Source of the DNA: Botryococcus braunii
Taxonomy: Eukaryota > Chlorophyta > Trebouxiophyceae
NCBI GenBank assembly: GCA_002005505.1
Contig: MVGU01001534.1
Location: 1-62,500, forward strand
Direction of reading: 5' to 3'
Length of the DNA: 62,500 nt
The translations under genes were made by a program, and so were the position numbers. The notes under the pieces are model-generated. The model was not told the DNA's origin, did not search any database, and saw only the letters and a list, made by a program, of their open reading frames with translations. Positions 19,908 through 51,874 of this stretch are shown in pieces (position 1 is the first letter of the stretch; each line of letters opens with the position of its first letter).

Positions 19908-20611
19908 TGTAAAAGGTTATGGGCAGTGGCGTATCCTGTAAGCAAGCAGACAGGTCGTAAGTTCGTGCCTCTCCAGCTACAGTCCTTGACGACTGTCTGC
20001 TCTTTTAGACACATGCAACTGTATGAACAAGACTGGCATCCTTATGTGCCCAGTATCTTTCCAAACCAGTTTCGTTACACGTTGATCTGTCAATGAGCAT
20101 CTACACACGGATAAGCTCCTGACGGCTGAAAGCAAGTACCTTCCTATACTCAATCAAGACTCCGTCCCTTAGCTGTTTGGGAGACTTGATTGTCCACTAA
20201 GATGGTTCACTTACAAACAAGCAATCAAACATGAACACATTACCCAATACACATCCTGCGTCACCGCACCTGTAAGCAAGCAGACAGGTCGTAAGTTCGT
20301 GCCTCTCCAGCTACAGTCCTTGACGACTGTCTGCTCTTTTAGACACATGCAACTGTATGAACAAGACTGGCATCCTTATGTGCCCAGTATCTTTCCAAAC
20401 CAGTTGCTCGACTATGCGGTGATCGCAGCTTTAATAGTCCTTTCACGCTAACGCGTAATCTAAATCAGATTGTACCTTATGTTCGAAATAGACCTCATCC
20501 GAACGTGTCTTGAGGTACCTTATGTGGATAGTGGACCCGTATCCTAATAATGTACATTTGAAGATCACCTAAAGCACAAGGCATTCTATAATGTATGTTC
20601 ACAACTCAACA
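19908..20611 (-). repeat. 5' LTR of Copia-A
   Basis: 704 bp. The TATA-like TATTAAA (minus strand) is at 20430-20436 and the inferred start is at about 20405. The two 137-bp blocks are at 19935-20071 and 20269-20405. It is followed by ATAAC at 20612-20616. Confidence 0.95.
20406..20445 (-). promoter_or_regulatory. Copia-A core promoter (inferred)
   Basis: On the minus strand GCGTGAAAGGA precedes TATTAAA, about 31 nt before the U3-side repeat. Copia-B has a matching GCGAGAAAGGA followed by TATAGG in the same place (5' LTR, 11889-11893). The shared layout supports a promoter and start site here. Confidence 0.5.
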
Positions 20612-20616
20612 ATAAC
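20612..20616. repeat. target-site duplication ATAAC, right of Copia-A
   Basis: Matches 1393-1397. Only eight bases separate it from the GTTTG duplication of Copia-C. Confidence 0.9.
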
Positions 20617-20624
20617 ACCCAGCA

Positions 20625-20629
20625 GTTTG
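20625..20629. repeat. target-site duplication GTTTG, left of Copia-C
   Basis: Repeated at 27866-27870 directly outside the other LTR. Confidence 0.9.
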
Positions 20630-20652
20630 TCAAGCATTTCTGCTTGCGGCGT

Positions 20653-20793
20653 CACCTGCAGTGATGGCACGACGGCAGCGTCACTTCGTAGCCTGTGGGA
20701 AAAACCGTCCACGCTACAACGTTTCCAGGAACAGCACACAGCACTCTCCAACAGTAGAGGTTGGTCAAGGATACCAACATGCTTCGGACAAGT
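20653..20793 (-). repeat. intra-LTR direct repeat, U5-side copy (Copia-C)
   Basis: 141 bp, identical by eye to 21135-21275. Its minus-strand end reads ATCACTGCAG|GTGACG. The 5' LTR has the pair at 27010-27150 and 27492-27632. Confidence 0.9.
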
Positions 20794-21134
20794 CTTACAA
20801 ATGATCTTAACTGCTCTCACTCTTGCTAAAGACCACGTAACACTACGCCTTGCCTGATAGCAGAGTTCAGCACCAAAGAGGCCTTGCGATGTCTACTTTA
20901 CGTCACTAGAATACAATAATAGTTCATCAGTAACTCAGCAAGGTCTCTTTGTGATGTTTGTACAGTGAAACTATCTTACCGCCACAACGGTGGACGTCAA
21001 CATAAGTCTCAATGAGGTCAAACATTCAGTGCGCTCTCGTCATGCACTCTCATCAATGCACACAGCAGTAATATCTAACTGGTCTGAATGTTTGAGCACA
21101 ATCATATCTGGAACGGCTTTGAGAATCCTAAACA

Positions 21135-21275
21135 CACCTGCAGTGATGGCACGACGGCAGCGTCACTTCGTAGCCTGTGGGAAAAACCGTCCACGCTACA
21201 ACGTTTCCAGGAACAGCACACAGCACTCTCCAACAGTAGAGGTTGGTCAAGGATACCAACATGCTTCGGACAAGT
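21135..21275 (-). repeat. intra-LTR direct repeat, U3-side copy (Copia-C)
   Basis: On the minus strand it begins after GGCTCGGT, as in Copia-B, and ends CAG|GTGTGT. Just upstream is a short GC-rich inverted repeat (CCTGGGC/GCCCAGG) that separates any TATA-like element from the start. Confidence 0.9.
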
Positions 21276-21508
21276 ACCGAGCCGTTCCTGGGCTGCCCAG
21301 GGATGGCTCGGACTGCAGGGATCCTAAAGTACTACCATACGTAATGTCTATTGAGAACGCATATCGTACAAGTCACGTGTTATGTCATTGAGGTACGAGT
21401 ATGATCTATACCGTTCATAAAGGGCTATAACGGCTATAGTTTACACTGCTGTTGATGGCATGTGACAGGGGATGTCACTAAGTACAGTATTGACCAATTC
21501 ATTCAACA

Positions 21509-21518
21509 CTTCCCCTTG
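21509..21518 (-). promoter_or_regulatory. polypurine tract of Copia-C
   Basis: The minus strand reads CAAGGGGAAG next to the 3' LTR. Confidence 0.85.
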
Positions 21519-21533
21519 ACAGCACCCTGTCAC

Positions 21534-24500
21534 CTATGTCATCTTCACAAGTCCAAACCCTCGCCTGTGCATCTGGAAGGCAGGGCGAGCGAGAGGCTTT
21601 GTCAGCATGTCTGCCTTGTTCCTTGCAGACTCCACATAGCAGAGTGTAACCTGCCCCTTTGCAATAGCTTCACGTGCAAAGTGGAAGCACACTGCAATGT
21701 GCTTAGTATACTTGCTATACAGTGGGTTTTTCAGGTTAGCAATGCACCCCTGATTGTCACAGTATAGCTTCACTGACCAAGGAGGAGTTCCGATTTCCTC
21801 CATGAACCCACGCAGCCAGTTAAGCTCCTTAATAGCCAGACTGGTTGCCATGAATTCTGCCTCCACAGTGGAGGTAGCAACTGAGTGTTGCTTCTTACTA
21901 CCCCAGACCACAGCACTGCCAAACACTGATAGCACATATCCCGAGGTAGAATGCCTGCTGTCAATATCGCCAGCATAATCTGCATCAACATGACCTTCTA
22001 ACACAGGCCCTTTCCCTCCCAGCACTAAGACACACTCTCGAGTAGACTGAAGATACCTCAATACCCTCAAGCCCTCATTCATGTGGGCAGTGGTGGGAGC
22101 GTTCCGGTAACGGGACAGAACACCCACAGCCTGAGCTATATCAGGTCGAGTTGTATTAGCAATATACAACAGAGACCCAACAAGCTCACAATATCTATGC
22201 CCGGGAGGCAGTGGAGTCCCAGACCCAAAGCTGGTCTCACCCACTGTAACCTGCGGCATCCCAGACATCACAAAGTCTTTACTCATGGGAGTATCGACTG
22301 TACGTGACTCAGCACTCACCCCAAACTTCTCACACAGTGCATCAATCTTAGGCACGCAGCTCAGTGATAAGCACCGATTCTCTCTATCTCTCAGGATCTG
22401 GCAGCCCAAGAAGTCCTTGACTTCACCAAGGTCATGAATCTTGAAGCTTGCCAACAGCTCCTTTTTCACCCATTCTATCTCTTCCGCACCCATTGCCACA
22501 ATCAAAAGATCATCAACATACACAAGCATGTATGACAGCTCCCCATCCTCGTGTCTCTTTATGTAAACTCCCGCATCGCTCTTACACACTTCATATCCCA
22601 TACTCAGCAGCTTCTCATTCAGGGTCTTGTGCCAAGCCCTGGGAGCCTGCTTCAGGCCATAAAGGGCCTTACGCAGTCTGCACACAATGTTGGGGTTGCC
22701 ATTATCAAATCCAGGAGGCTGTGTCACATACACCTCCTCCTCTAATTCACCATTCAAAAAGGCGGTCTTTATATCCACCTGGTGAATTTCCATGTTCTTT
22801 GCTGCAGCAGTTGCTAGCAAAGTCCTCCTGGACCCATAGCTACTGGTAGGTGCAAAGACCTCATCTACATCAACTCCAGGAATCTGTCTACAGCCCTGGG
22901 CTACAAGCCGAGCCTTAAATCTCAACACGTTCCCATGTGCATCAGTCTTCACAGAGAAGATCCAATGCACAGGGATCACCTTGTGTCCCCTGGGTCTCTC
23001 AACGTACTCCATCACCTCGTGCGCATCAAGAGAATCTTGCTCCTCTTGCATTGCCTGGCGCCAGAATTCCCACTGAGGGGATCTTTGCGCCTCCCTGAGG
23101 TTTCCAGGGATTGGCACCTTGGACCACCTCACCCCAGGTATCTTACCCTTTACAGGATTCAGATTGTGATCATGCACAACATGGCTATCCTCTCTAGGCT
23201 CACACGCACGTGCTTCCACTACTCTTTCGCTCGAGGTTACTGCGTTACACACCTCTCTGACTCTCTCCCACTCTGGAGGTGTCTGCAGCTTTCTCTCCTT
23301 GGAGGATTCACATGCTGCTCCACTCAATCTGGGTCTTACATCACTCGTCATGTCCCAAACGCACTCATCACTCAAAGGCGCAGCATAATCTGGCACTGTG
23401 CGACACCCTGCAGTGGTGTCTCTCTCATCCACGCTTGTACTCTCACAACACACCTGTGACTCCCCAGTGTGTCCCTCACAAGCACGCAGAGCCTGGCCAT
23501 CTGAAGACTCCCTTTGTCCATCAAGTGTCTGATTGGAAATCTCCAAACTGACCTCTCTTGCCTCACTCTCAGCGCTTACATGATCAGACATGCCCTCCAG
23601 CCTGGCCAAGTCCTGTCCATTAGGCTGAGCTTCCGTTGCTTCCCCTGGGCAAATGGCCTCTGACATTCTCCTATTCTCTCCATCACTCACATCTCCATCA
23701 TGTTCCACAGTGACCTCAGCTGCAGTCTCACGTGCTGCTACTCTCTGATCATACCGTTGCTGCCGGGTCAGCCCGTCTTGCCCTCGGACACCCATGGCCC
23801 CAACTTCCATTCGAACACATTCTTGCACATTATTCAAACGTTGCATGTGTGACTTGGTCTCCTCGCCTCCTCGCGCCAGGTTCTCCATGTGTCCGAGTAC
23901 GGACCAGCTGTGGCCGGACTGCGTATGGCTCAGCTCCGAGGAAGTGGGCTCCCCGTCCACGTTGACACTTGTAGTCTCAGAATTCTCACAGGGGTTGATT
24001 GCACATGGGGTAGTTGCACAGGGGGTGGTTGCACAGGGGGAGTCAGGTCCGGACTGCTGCACGTTGACCTCTCGGTTGCAGAGAGGCTCAGGATCATCTG
24101 AGTCCCAAAAAGACAACTGACCCAAGGACTGCTGGCCCTCCTGTTGTACAAAAGGCAAGGCAAAGGGCTGCTGGACTGCATTTGGACTCACAGGAGACAT
24201 GGTGCTAAGCCCCACTCTGTCTGCGCCCCTTAAGTGCTCCAGAAAGGTAACATCTCTGCTTTCTTTCCAAATCCCGTTTCCCATATAAATTCTATATGCC
24301 TTTGACACACTGGAATACCCTGTGAAGAGACCAGGGGAGGTCTTAGACTCAAACACTCCCCTTTGGTGATCAGGTATGTGCACATGTGCTAGACAGCCAA
24401 AAGTCCTGAGCAGGGATACATCGGGCTTTACCCCATGGAAGGCTTCATAAGGCGTCTTGTCACGTCCAGTCACAGGTCCCATATTGTACAGGATGCAGGC

Positions 24501-26678
24501 TGTCTCCACTGCTTCCTTCCAGAGTGACTGTTTGGCAGCTGCATGCAACATGAGTGTTCTGGCCTTCTCCTTGATTGTTCGGTTCATCCGTTCAGCAACG
24601 CCATTTTGCTGAGGCGTGTATGCTGCAGAGGTCTCAAATTTAATTCCCTCCTGCGTACAGAAACCCTTCAATGTACTGTTGAGGAATTCTGTCCCCCTGT
24701 CAGTACGAATGCACTTAACAGAGCGGTTCAACTGCCTCTGCCAAAAAATCAGGAGGTCTCTGACTGCACTGCTGATTGCATCCTTGGTTTTTACTGCCAG
24801 GGCTATGACGTAGTGCGTAGCCTCATCCACAATCGTGACAAAGAAGCGCTCCCCAGTAATAGCTGTAGGGGAGATGGGGCCAACTGTGTCCAAATGAATT
24901 CTCTCAAGGGGCTCAGTGGCTGCTCTGGAACTGGTTCCAAAAGGGGGACGACTGTGCTTTCCTTGAATGCACGCTTCACACGAAGAGTGACAGTTTGCGC
25001 AAGGGGAGAGAGATACAGGGATGCCCAGGACCAAATCTTCAGACTGCAGTCGCCTCATATTAACCTCCCCTGGGTGCCCCAGTCTACTGTGCCACAGTGC
25101 TCTCAATCTGCAATCATGAGCGACTGGTGCTCTGGCTGTGTTAACAAACACAGAGACAGGGTTTCTGACTGGACTGACCTTCTGCAAGAAATACAGGCCA
25201 TTTCTCTGTGCAACTGAACAAGACCAGTTTTGAGCGCCACGCATACCAGTGTAACTTCCCACACTGTCTGTCACAAAACTAGCCCCATCACGTATAGCAG
25301 CTGTCACTGAAATCAGATTAGCTGTAGCTGAAGGAACACAATGCACATTGTGAAGCCACAGGGGTTGCTGTTCTGCACTGCTCAAGCACAGGGAACCAGT
25401 TGCAATTATCTGTCCCGTGGCATCTGACGTAGCCATATGCAAAGGAATGGGATTTCTGTGCAGGGTGGGGGAATGTAGCAGGGACAGATCATTGACTAGG
25501 TGGATGGTGGCTCCACTGTCCACCAGAAAACTTCTCGCTTCTGGCATGACGCGTGTTGGTGTTAAGACATTCAGAGAAATCATGGCAGACATACCAGAGG
25601 GTGGTGGATATCCCCCGGGGAAAAAGTTGTTGCCGTTCCCGCTGCCCTCCGGAGGTCGAGCCACTGCAGCCGACGCTTGATTTTGGAATTGCGGAAGCAG
25701 ATTGGCCATTGCAGCCATGACTTGCTGCAGGTTCTGTTGCATCTTCTCGTCCGCCTCCTTCTTGAGGCAGTTCCTCTCAAAATGGCCTAGCTTGTTGCAG
25801 TAGCGGCAGCGCCTGTTGTCACGCCGGTCCCGTCCCTCCACCTTGGTCGATGAAGCTTGGCCCCCCTGGCCTCCAGCTTGGGTCTCCTGTGGGCTTGCAG
25901 TCCCTGGTGTGGTGGAGTAGGCTGGTGTGATGGCTGCCCTGGCCACAGGGGTGACTCTGGGGACCTGGTCGTTGAAGCCCAGTCCCTTGGCTGTGGTGGA
26001 GATGATCTCCCACAGTCCCTCCAGATCCTTCCCAGCAGATGAGGAGAACATCCCAGTCTCCTTCGCTTCCTCTGGCAGGCCCTTGATGATTGCCAGCTTG
26101 GCTTCTCTCTCCATGATGGAGTGCCCATTTCGCTTGAGTGCATGGAAGAGTGCCACCTTCCTGTTGTAGTAGTCCTCCAACGTTTCTGTCTCTCCCATGC
26201 TGGTGTGTAGGAGCTCCAGCCAGCGTGCTGTTACCTCCTGGTCTGCCCCTCCAGTAAAACGCTCTCGAACCCACTGGTAGGCATTGGCTGCCACTTGCAT
26301 TGCAGCCAGCTTGGCACCCCACGCCTTGGGGACGCTCTCAATCAGCATTAGGAGCGCTGCTGCATTCTCCTCTGTGTCTGGCATTGGAGCTTCAATGGCT
26401 GCCTTGCACCTTTTGAGGCCACAGGCTGCCACATATGCCAGATCCCAGAGTGGAAATTCCACTCCCTCTCTGTCCAGAGTCACTGGACATTTGACATTCG
26501 TGGTGACGACGCCACCGGTTTTCGTCATTGCGATGCACATCTCTCCACTCTGCGCAGTGGAGTTTGCTGGCTGGCTGGGTGATGCACTGATGGAGGAGCC
26601 AGACCCAGCTGATCCAGACTCCGTTGCAGTGCGCTTACTTCTCGTTTTCATGATCACTTGTCTGCTTCTAGTTTTCAT
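21534..26678 (-). CDS. Copia-C Gag-Pol polyprotein
   Basis: I chose ATG 26678 (MKTRSRQVIMKTRSKRT); the frame is open two codons further from a TTG. The first ~11 codons are a tandem duplication. Numbering from the TTG: gag core about 60-240; CCHC knuckle CRYCNKLGHFERNC at 293-306; protease FLVDSGATIHLV at 386-397; GAG-pre-integrase zinc region 525-585; integrase catalytic D599, D662 and E698; IN C-terminus to about 830; a Cys- and charge-rich linker of ~370 residues containing a conserved LARG...QRYDQRVAARE module (about 935-985); RT 1235-1480 with YVDD at about 1389; RNase H from about 1560. No frameshift or stop interrupts it. The fused gag-pol frame implies that the Gag:Pol ratio is set after translation or by splicing. 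Confidence 0.95.
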   Translation of the reverse strand: MKTRSRQVIMKTRSKRTATESGSAGSGSSISASPSQPANSTAQSGEMCIAMTKTGGVVTTNVKCPVTLDREGVEFPLWDLAYVAACGLKRCKAAIEAPMPDTEENAAALLMLIESVPKAWGAKLAAMQVAANAYQWVRERFTGGADQEVTARWLELLHTSMGETETLEDYYNRKVALFHALKRNGHSIMEREAKLAIIKGLPEEAKETGMFSSSAGKDLEGLWEIISTTAKGLGFNDQVPRVTPVARAAITPAYSTTPGTASPQETQAGGQGGQASSTKVEGRDRRDNRRCRYCNKLGHFERNCLKKEADEKMQQNLQQVMAAMANLLPQFQNQASAAVARPPEGSGNGNNFFPGGYPPPSGMSAMISLNVLTPTRVMPEARSFLVDSGATIHLVNDLSLLHSPTLHRNPIPLHMATSDATGQIIATGSLCLSSAEQQPLWLHNVHCVPSATANLISVTAAIRDGASFVTDSVGSYTGMRGAQNWSCSVAQRNGLYFLQKVSPVRNPVSVFVNTARAPVAHDCRLRALWHSRLGHPGEVNMRRLQSEDLVLGIPVSLSPCANCHSSCEACIQGKHSRPPFGTSSRAATEPLERIHLDTVGPISPTAITGERFFVTIVDEATHYVIALAVKTKDAISSAVRDLLIFWQRQLNRSVKCIRTDRGTEFLNSTLKGFCTQEGIKFETSAAYTPQQNGVAERMNRTIKEKARTLMLHAAAKQSLWKEAVETACILYNMGPVTGRDKTPYEAFHGVKPDVSLLRTFGCLAHVHIPDHQRGVFESKTSPGLFTGYSSVSKAYRIYMGNGIWKESRDVTFLEHLRGADRVGLSTMSPVSPNAVQQPFALPFVQQEGQQSLGQLSFWDSDDPEPLCNREVNVQQSGPDSPCATTPCATTPCAINPCENSETTSVNVDGEPTSSELSHTQSGHSWSVLGHMENLARGGEETKSHMQRLNNVQECVRMEVGAMGVRGQDGLTRQQRYDQRVAARETAAEVTVEHDGDVSDGENRRMSEAICPGEATEAQPNGQDLARLEGMSDHVSAESEAREVSLEISNQTLDGQRESSDGQALRACEGHTGESQVCCESTSVDERDTTAGCRTVPDYAAPLSDECVWDMTSDVRPRLSGAACESSKERKLQTPPEWERVREVCNAVTSSERVVEARACEPREDSHVVHDHNLNPVKGKIPGVRWSKVPIPGNLREAQRSPQWEFWRQAMQEEQDSLDAHEVMEYVERPRGHKVIPVHWIFSVKTDAHGNVLRFKARLVAQGCRQIPGVDVDEVFAPTSSYGSRRTLLATAAAKNMEIHQVDIKTAFLNGELEEEVYVTQPPGFDNGNPNIVCRLRKALYGLKQAPRAWHKTLNEKLLSMGYEVCKSDAGVYIKRHEDGELSYMLVYVDDLLIVAMGAEEIEWVKKELLASFKIHDLGEVKDFLGCQILRDRENRCLSLSCVPKIDALCEKFGVSAESRTVDTPMSKDFVMSGMPQVTVGETSFGSGTPLPPGHRYCELVGSLLYIANTTRPDIAQAVGVLSRYRNAPTTAHMNEGLRVLRYLQSTRECVLVLGGKGPVLEGHVDADYAGDIDSRHSTSGYVLSVFGSAVVWGSKKQHSVATSTVEAEFMATSLAIKELNWLRGFMEEIGTPPWSVKLYCDNQGCIANLKNPLYSKYTKHIAVCFHFAREAIAKGQVTLCYVESARNKADMLTKPLARPAFQMHRRGFGLVKMT

Positions 26679-26970
26679 GATCAAGCCAGTTCTTCACTCC
26701 AAGCCTTAAATGACTTCCCCTGGAAGCACTTCTTCCTAGCTCTGACACTGAGTTGATCAGTCCCAGAAGTACTTCTGCTTTCCCAGCCCAGTTGCTACTG
26801 TACAACAATTCCTTCCAGCACTACAGAAGGAATAATTTTACGTGACTAGCTCGATATGTTTGAACGGCCAGACCTCACTCGTCAGTGAAGCTCGCAGTCT
26901 CGAAGCGGGGTCCGAAACCCCTTTTCTCCCTGGAAATCTGTCGTGCGTCACTGCAAGCTCAGCTTGGAAA

Positions 26971-26986
26971 GCGTGGGCCCATAACC
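26971..26986 (-). promoter_or_regulatory. primer-binding site of Copia-C (initiator tRNA-Met 5' half)
   Basis: The plus strand reads GCGTGGGCCCATAACC against the LTR. The preceding bases (GCTCAGCTTGGAAA) again resemble the tRNA D-arm. The leader from 26679 to here has no supported ORF. Confidence 0.8.
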
Positions 26987-27865
26987 TCAAGCATTTCTGC
27001 TTGCGGCGTCACCTGCAGTGATGGCACGACGGCAGCGTCACTTCGTAGCCTGTGGGAAAAACCGTCCACGCTACAACGTTTCCAGGAACAGCACACAGCA
27101 CTCTCCAACAGTAGAGGTTGGTCAAGGATACCAACATGCTTCGGACAAGTCTTACAAATGATCTTAACTGCTCTCACTCTTGCTAAAGACCACGTAACAC
27201 TACGCCTTGCCTGATAGCAGAGTTCAGCACCAAAGAGGCCTTGCGATGTCTACTTTACGTCACTAGAATACAATAATAGTTCATCAGTAACTCAGCAAGG
27301 TCTCTTTGTGATGTTTGTACAGTGAAACTATCTTACCGCCACAACGGTGGACGTCAACATAAGTCTCAATGAGGTCAAACATTCAGTGCGCTCTCGTCAT
27401 GCACTCTCATCAATGCACACAGCAGTAATATCTAACTGGTCTGAATGTTTGAGCACAATCATATCTGGAACGGCTTTGAGAATCCTAAACACACCTGCAG
27501 TGATGGCACGACGGCAGCGTCACTTCGTAGCCTGTGGGAAAAACCGTCCACGCTACAACGTTTCCAGGAACAGCACACAGCACTCTCCAACAGTAGAGGT
27601 TGGTCAAGGATACCAACATGCTTCGGACAAGTACCGAGCCGTTCCTGGGCTGCCCAGGGATGGCTCGGACTGCAGGGATCCTAAAGTACTACCATACGTA
27701 ATGTCTATTGAGAACGCATATCGTACAAGTCACGTGTTATGTCATTGAGGTACGAGTATGATCTATACCGTTCATAAAGGGCTATAACGGCTATAGTTTA
27801 CACTGCTGTTGATGGCATGTGACAGGGGATGTCACTAAGTACAGTATTGACCAATTCATTCAACA
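26987..27865 (-). repeat. 5' LTR of Copia-C
   Basis: 879 bp, equal in length to 20630-21508 and apparently identical. Followed by GTTTG at 27866-27870. Confidence 0.93.
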
Positions 27866-28343
27866 GTTTGGCTGCTAGAAAACAGCAGAGGGTCGAGCAG
27901 CATAATCGATATTCTGAGGCGCGCTGTCGATAGGGTATGTATTTACTTCTTCTATGATCCATCCTACGTACATCGTTGCCCGTGCGGTAATGCCTTCGCA
28001 CCACTCTAAGACATATTAAGTAATTATTTCATCTTATGTTGGTGTTTGCAGCTGGAATTTCACCTGCCCCTCATATGGAGGCTTCAACAGGTACTATCTT
28101 TGCTCTTAAGTCGCAGCGTGCGAAACACTATTGATGTCGTGAACGTGCCTTACTTGCAAGCATGTTGTGCAGGTAATGGAGAAGACTCGAACAGAGTTAT
28201 CCCTTTAGGGGATAGTGTAAGCAGGGACAACATGCTAATTGGGATGCCATACGCCATTCTCATCATCATGGAAGGGGTGGTATATCCGAGGTGGACGCAC
28301 ACGAGTTAAGGGCTGCTGCTTCACAGTTAGGAACTCTGTTTGA

Positions 28344-28760
28344 AGGTGCAATGGGACATGGTGGCTTGCAAACATCCTCCCATATCCCTCCATGCCCTCC
28401 ACTGCCAACTCTTACGGGGAATAGCTCATGATCATCTACTAGGCGCCTTTCCCGACGTCATCTCGTGGATAACAAGAGGGGGTATCCATTCCCTAAAGTA
28501 AGAATTCCCCTTGCTCGCAAGGCACCTCCAGCTCGCATTGCTTGAGGTGCAATGGGACATCAACCTCCTTCATGGCCTCTACCTGCAAGCCTTGTAGGGG
28601 ATACCTTTACAACTTCTGCCCCGTCATCAACCACGTGTGCCGCCAGACGCCTTTCTAGGCGACGTCTCATGGACAATAACAGAGGACATCCATTCCCTAT
28701 CGTTAGAGTTCCCCATTCCCTATCGTTAGAGTATGCACGTTTGCGGCAGGCAGAGGCTCG
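28344..28760. repeat. diverged ~201-bp tandem duplication
   Basis: AGGTGCAATGGGACAT starts both units (28344 and 28545). Later segments such as CGCCTTTC and CCATTCCCT keep the same spacing despite many substitutions. Confidence 0.7.
28691..28732. repeat. two 19-bp direct repeats, 23-bp period
   Basis: CATTCCCTATCGTTAGAGT occurs at 28691-28709 and 28714-28732. Confidence 0.85.
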
Positions 28761-29522
28761 GATGCTATCTACCTAGGACGCCAGAAGACTAAGGAACTCA
28801 ACGCATATTGGAACTACACCTTTTGCGTAGGATTTTGGACTACTTTGGGAAGCATTTACATGCATCCATGCTCATGTTCATACGTCAACTCATCTCGGCA
28901 GCAGAGACCTTGGTTTTACCTCAGTAGAAGTCTAACCTTACCGAGTGCCGCTATCATTGTCTCAAGTTTTAACGTATTAGAGCGTGGTGAAGGCATTTGC
29001 AACTGAACATCGTATTTGTATGCACTGAAGAGGTTTGTAACTCCAACTCGTGTTCGCAAAACGTGTCTTCCATTACTCAGTCACCATCACCATTGATGCC
29101 CAATTGCGACTCACGCCACCTTCACGTACCGGCAAAGGCCGGGGCTGAAGCTGGCCTTTTCGCCAGCAATATTTATCCACAAGCCCAGGCGAATTCGCCC
29201 CGCGAATTCGGCCTGGATGCCTGTCGACCACGTGATCAGATCCATGTGACGATGTCACACGTCTGTGAAATTTGAAAGGTCCGCCACCTGGCGGGGCCTA
29301 GGCTTTGCTTCCGACCTGCGCGGCTTTGCGCATACGGACTACCAACAGCACCAAATCAGACGACAATATGACTGGAAAGAGACATTGTTGTTATGGATGG
29401 CCTGGGATATCCTTGCTGGCCATTTAGGCTTGCAGGGCCAGTGGAGTTCTCACGGATGGCTCCCTGAAAGAATTGTGCAAATCGAGGCCGGTATCCAGTA
29501 GAAGCTCTTGATTGAGACTTTT

Positions 29523-51874
<22,352 letters not shown>

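Larger units (their letters stand above)
1398..20611 (-). mobile_element. Copia-A: Ty1/copia LTR retrotransposon interrupted by two younger elements
   Basis: Two near-identical LTRs (1398-2100 and 19908-20611) bound the element and ATAAC is duplicated immediately outside both. On the minus strand the order is LTR, tRNA-derived primer site, gag, protease, integrase, RT, RNase H, purine tract, LTR, which is the copia order. The coding region is split by Copia-B (5736-12095) and a gypsy fragment (12828-17643), and part of it is duplicated around the gypsy piece. Without these insertions and the duplicate the element would be about 7.1 kb. The two LTRs differ by at least one base of length (a C-run near 1733 versus 20244), so it is somewhat older than Copia-B and Copia-C. 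A frame break before RT makes it non-functional as read. Confidence 0.95.
20630..21508 (-). repeat. 3' LTR of Copia-C
   Basis: On the minus strand it runs TGTTGAATG...GCTTGA. It carries two identical 141-bp blocks (20653-20793 and 21135-21275, offset 482 bp). Confidence 0.93.
20630..27865 (-). mobile_element. Copia-C: full-length, apparently intact Ty1/copia element
   Basis: 7,236 bp with two 879-bp LTRs of equal length and no difference seen, GTTTG duplications, a tRNA-Met-type primer site, a purine tract and one uninterrupted gag-pol frame of about 1,714 codons. Every expected domain and catalytic residue is present, so it may be active or was very recently. It sits 18 bp from Copia-A, not inside it. 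Its LTR ends in GA instead of CA on the coding strand. Confidence 0.96.
27871..29522. other. intergenic or upstream region of the giant gene
   Basis: No coding region I can support. It holds a diverged ~200-bp tandem duplication (28344-28760), a 23-bp-spaced short duplication, a possible small non-coding exon at 28052-28090, and GC-rich foldbacks near 29110-29216. The promoter of the downstream gene should lie here but no TATA box stands out. Confidence 0.5.

Noticed and set aside
20612..20629. Copia-C nested inside Copia-A
   Set aside because: The ATAAC duplication of Copia-A is complete before the GTTTG duplication of Copia-C begins, so the two are adjacent, not nested.
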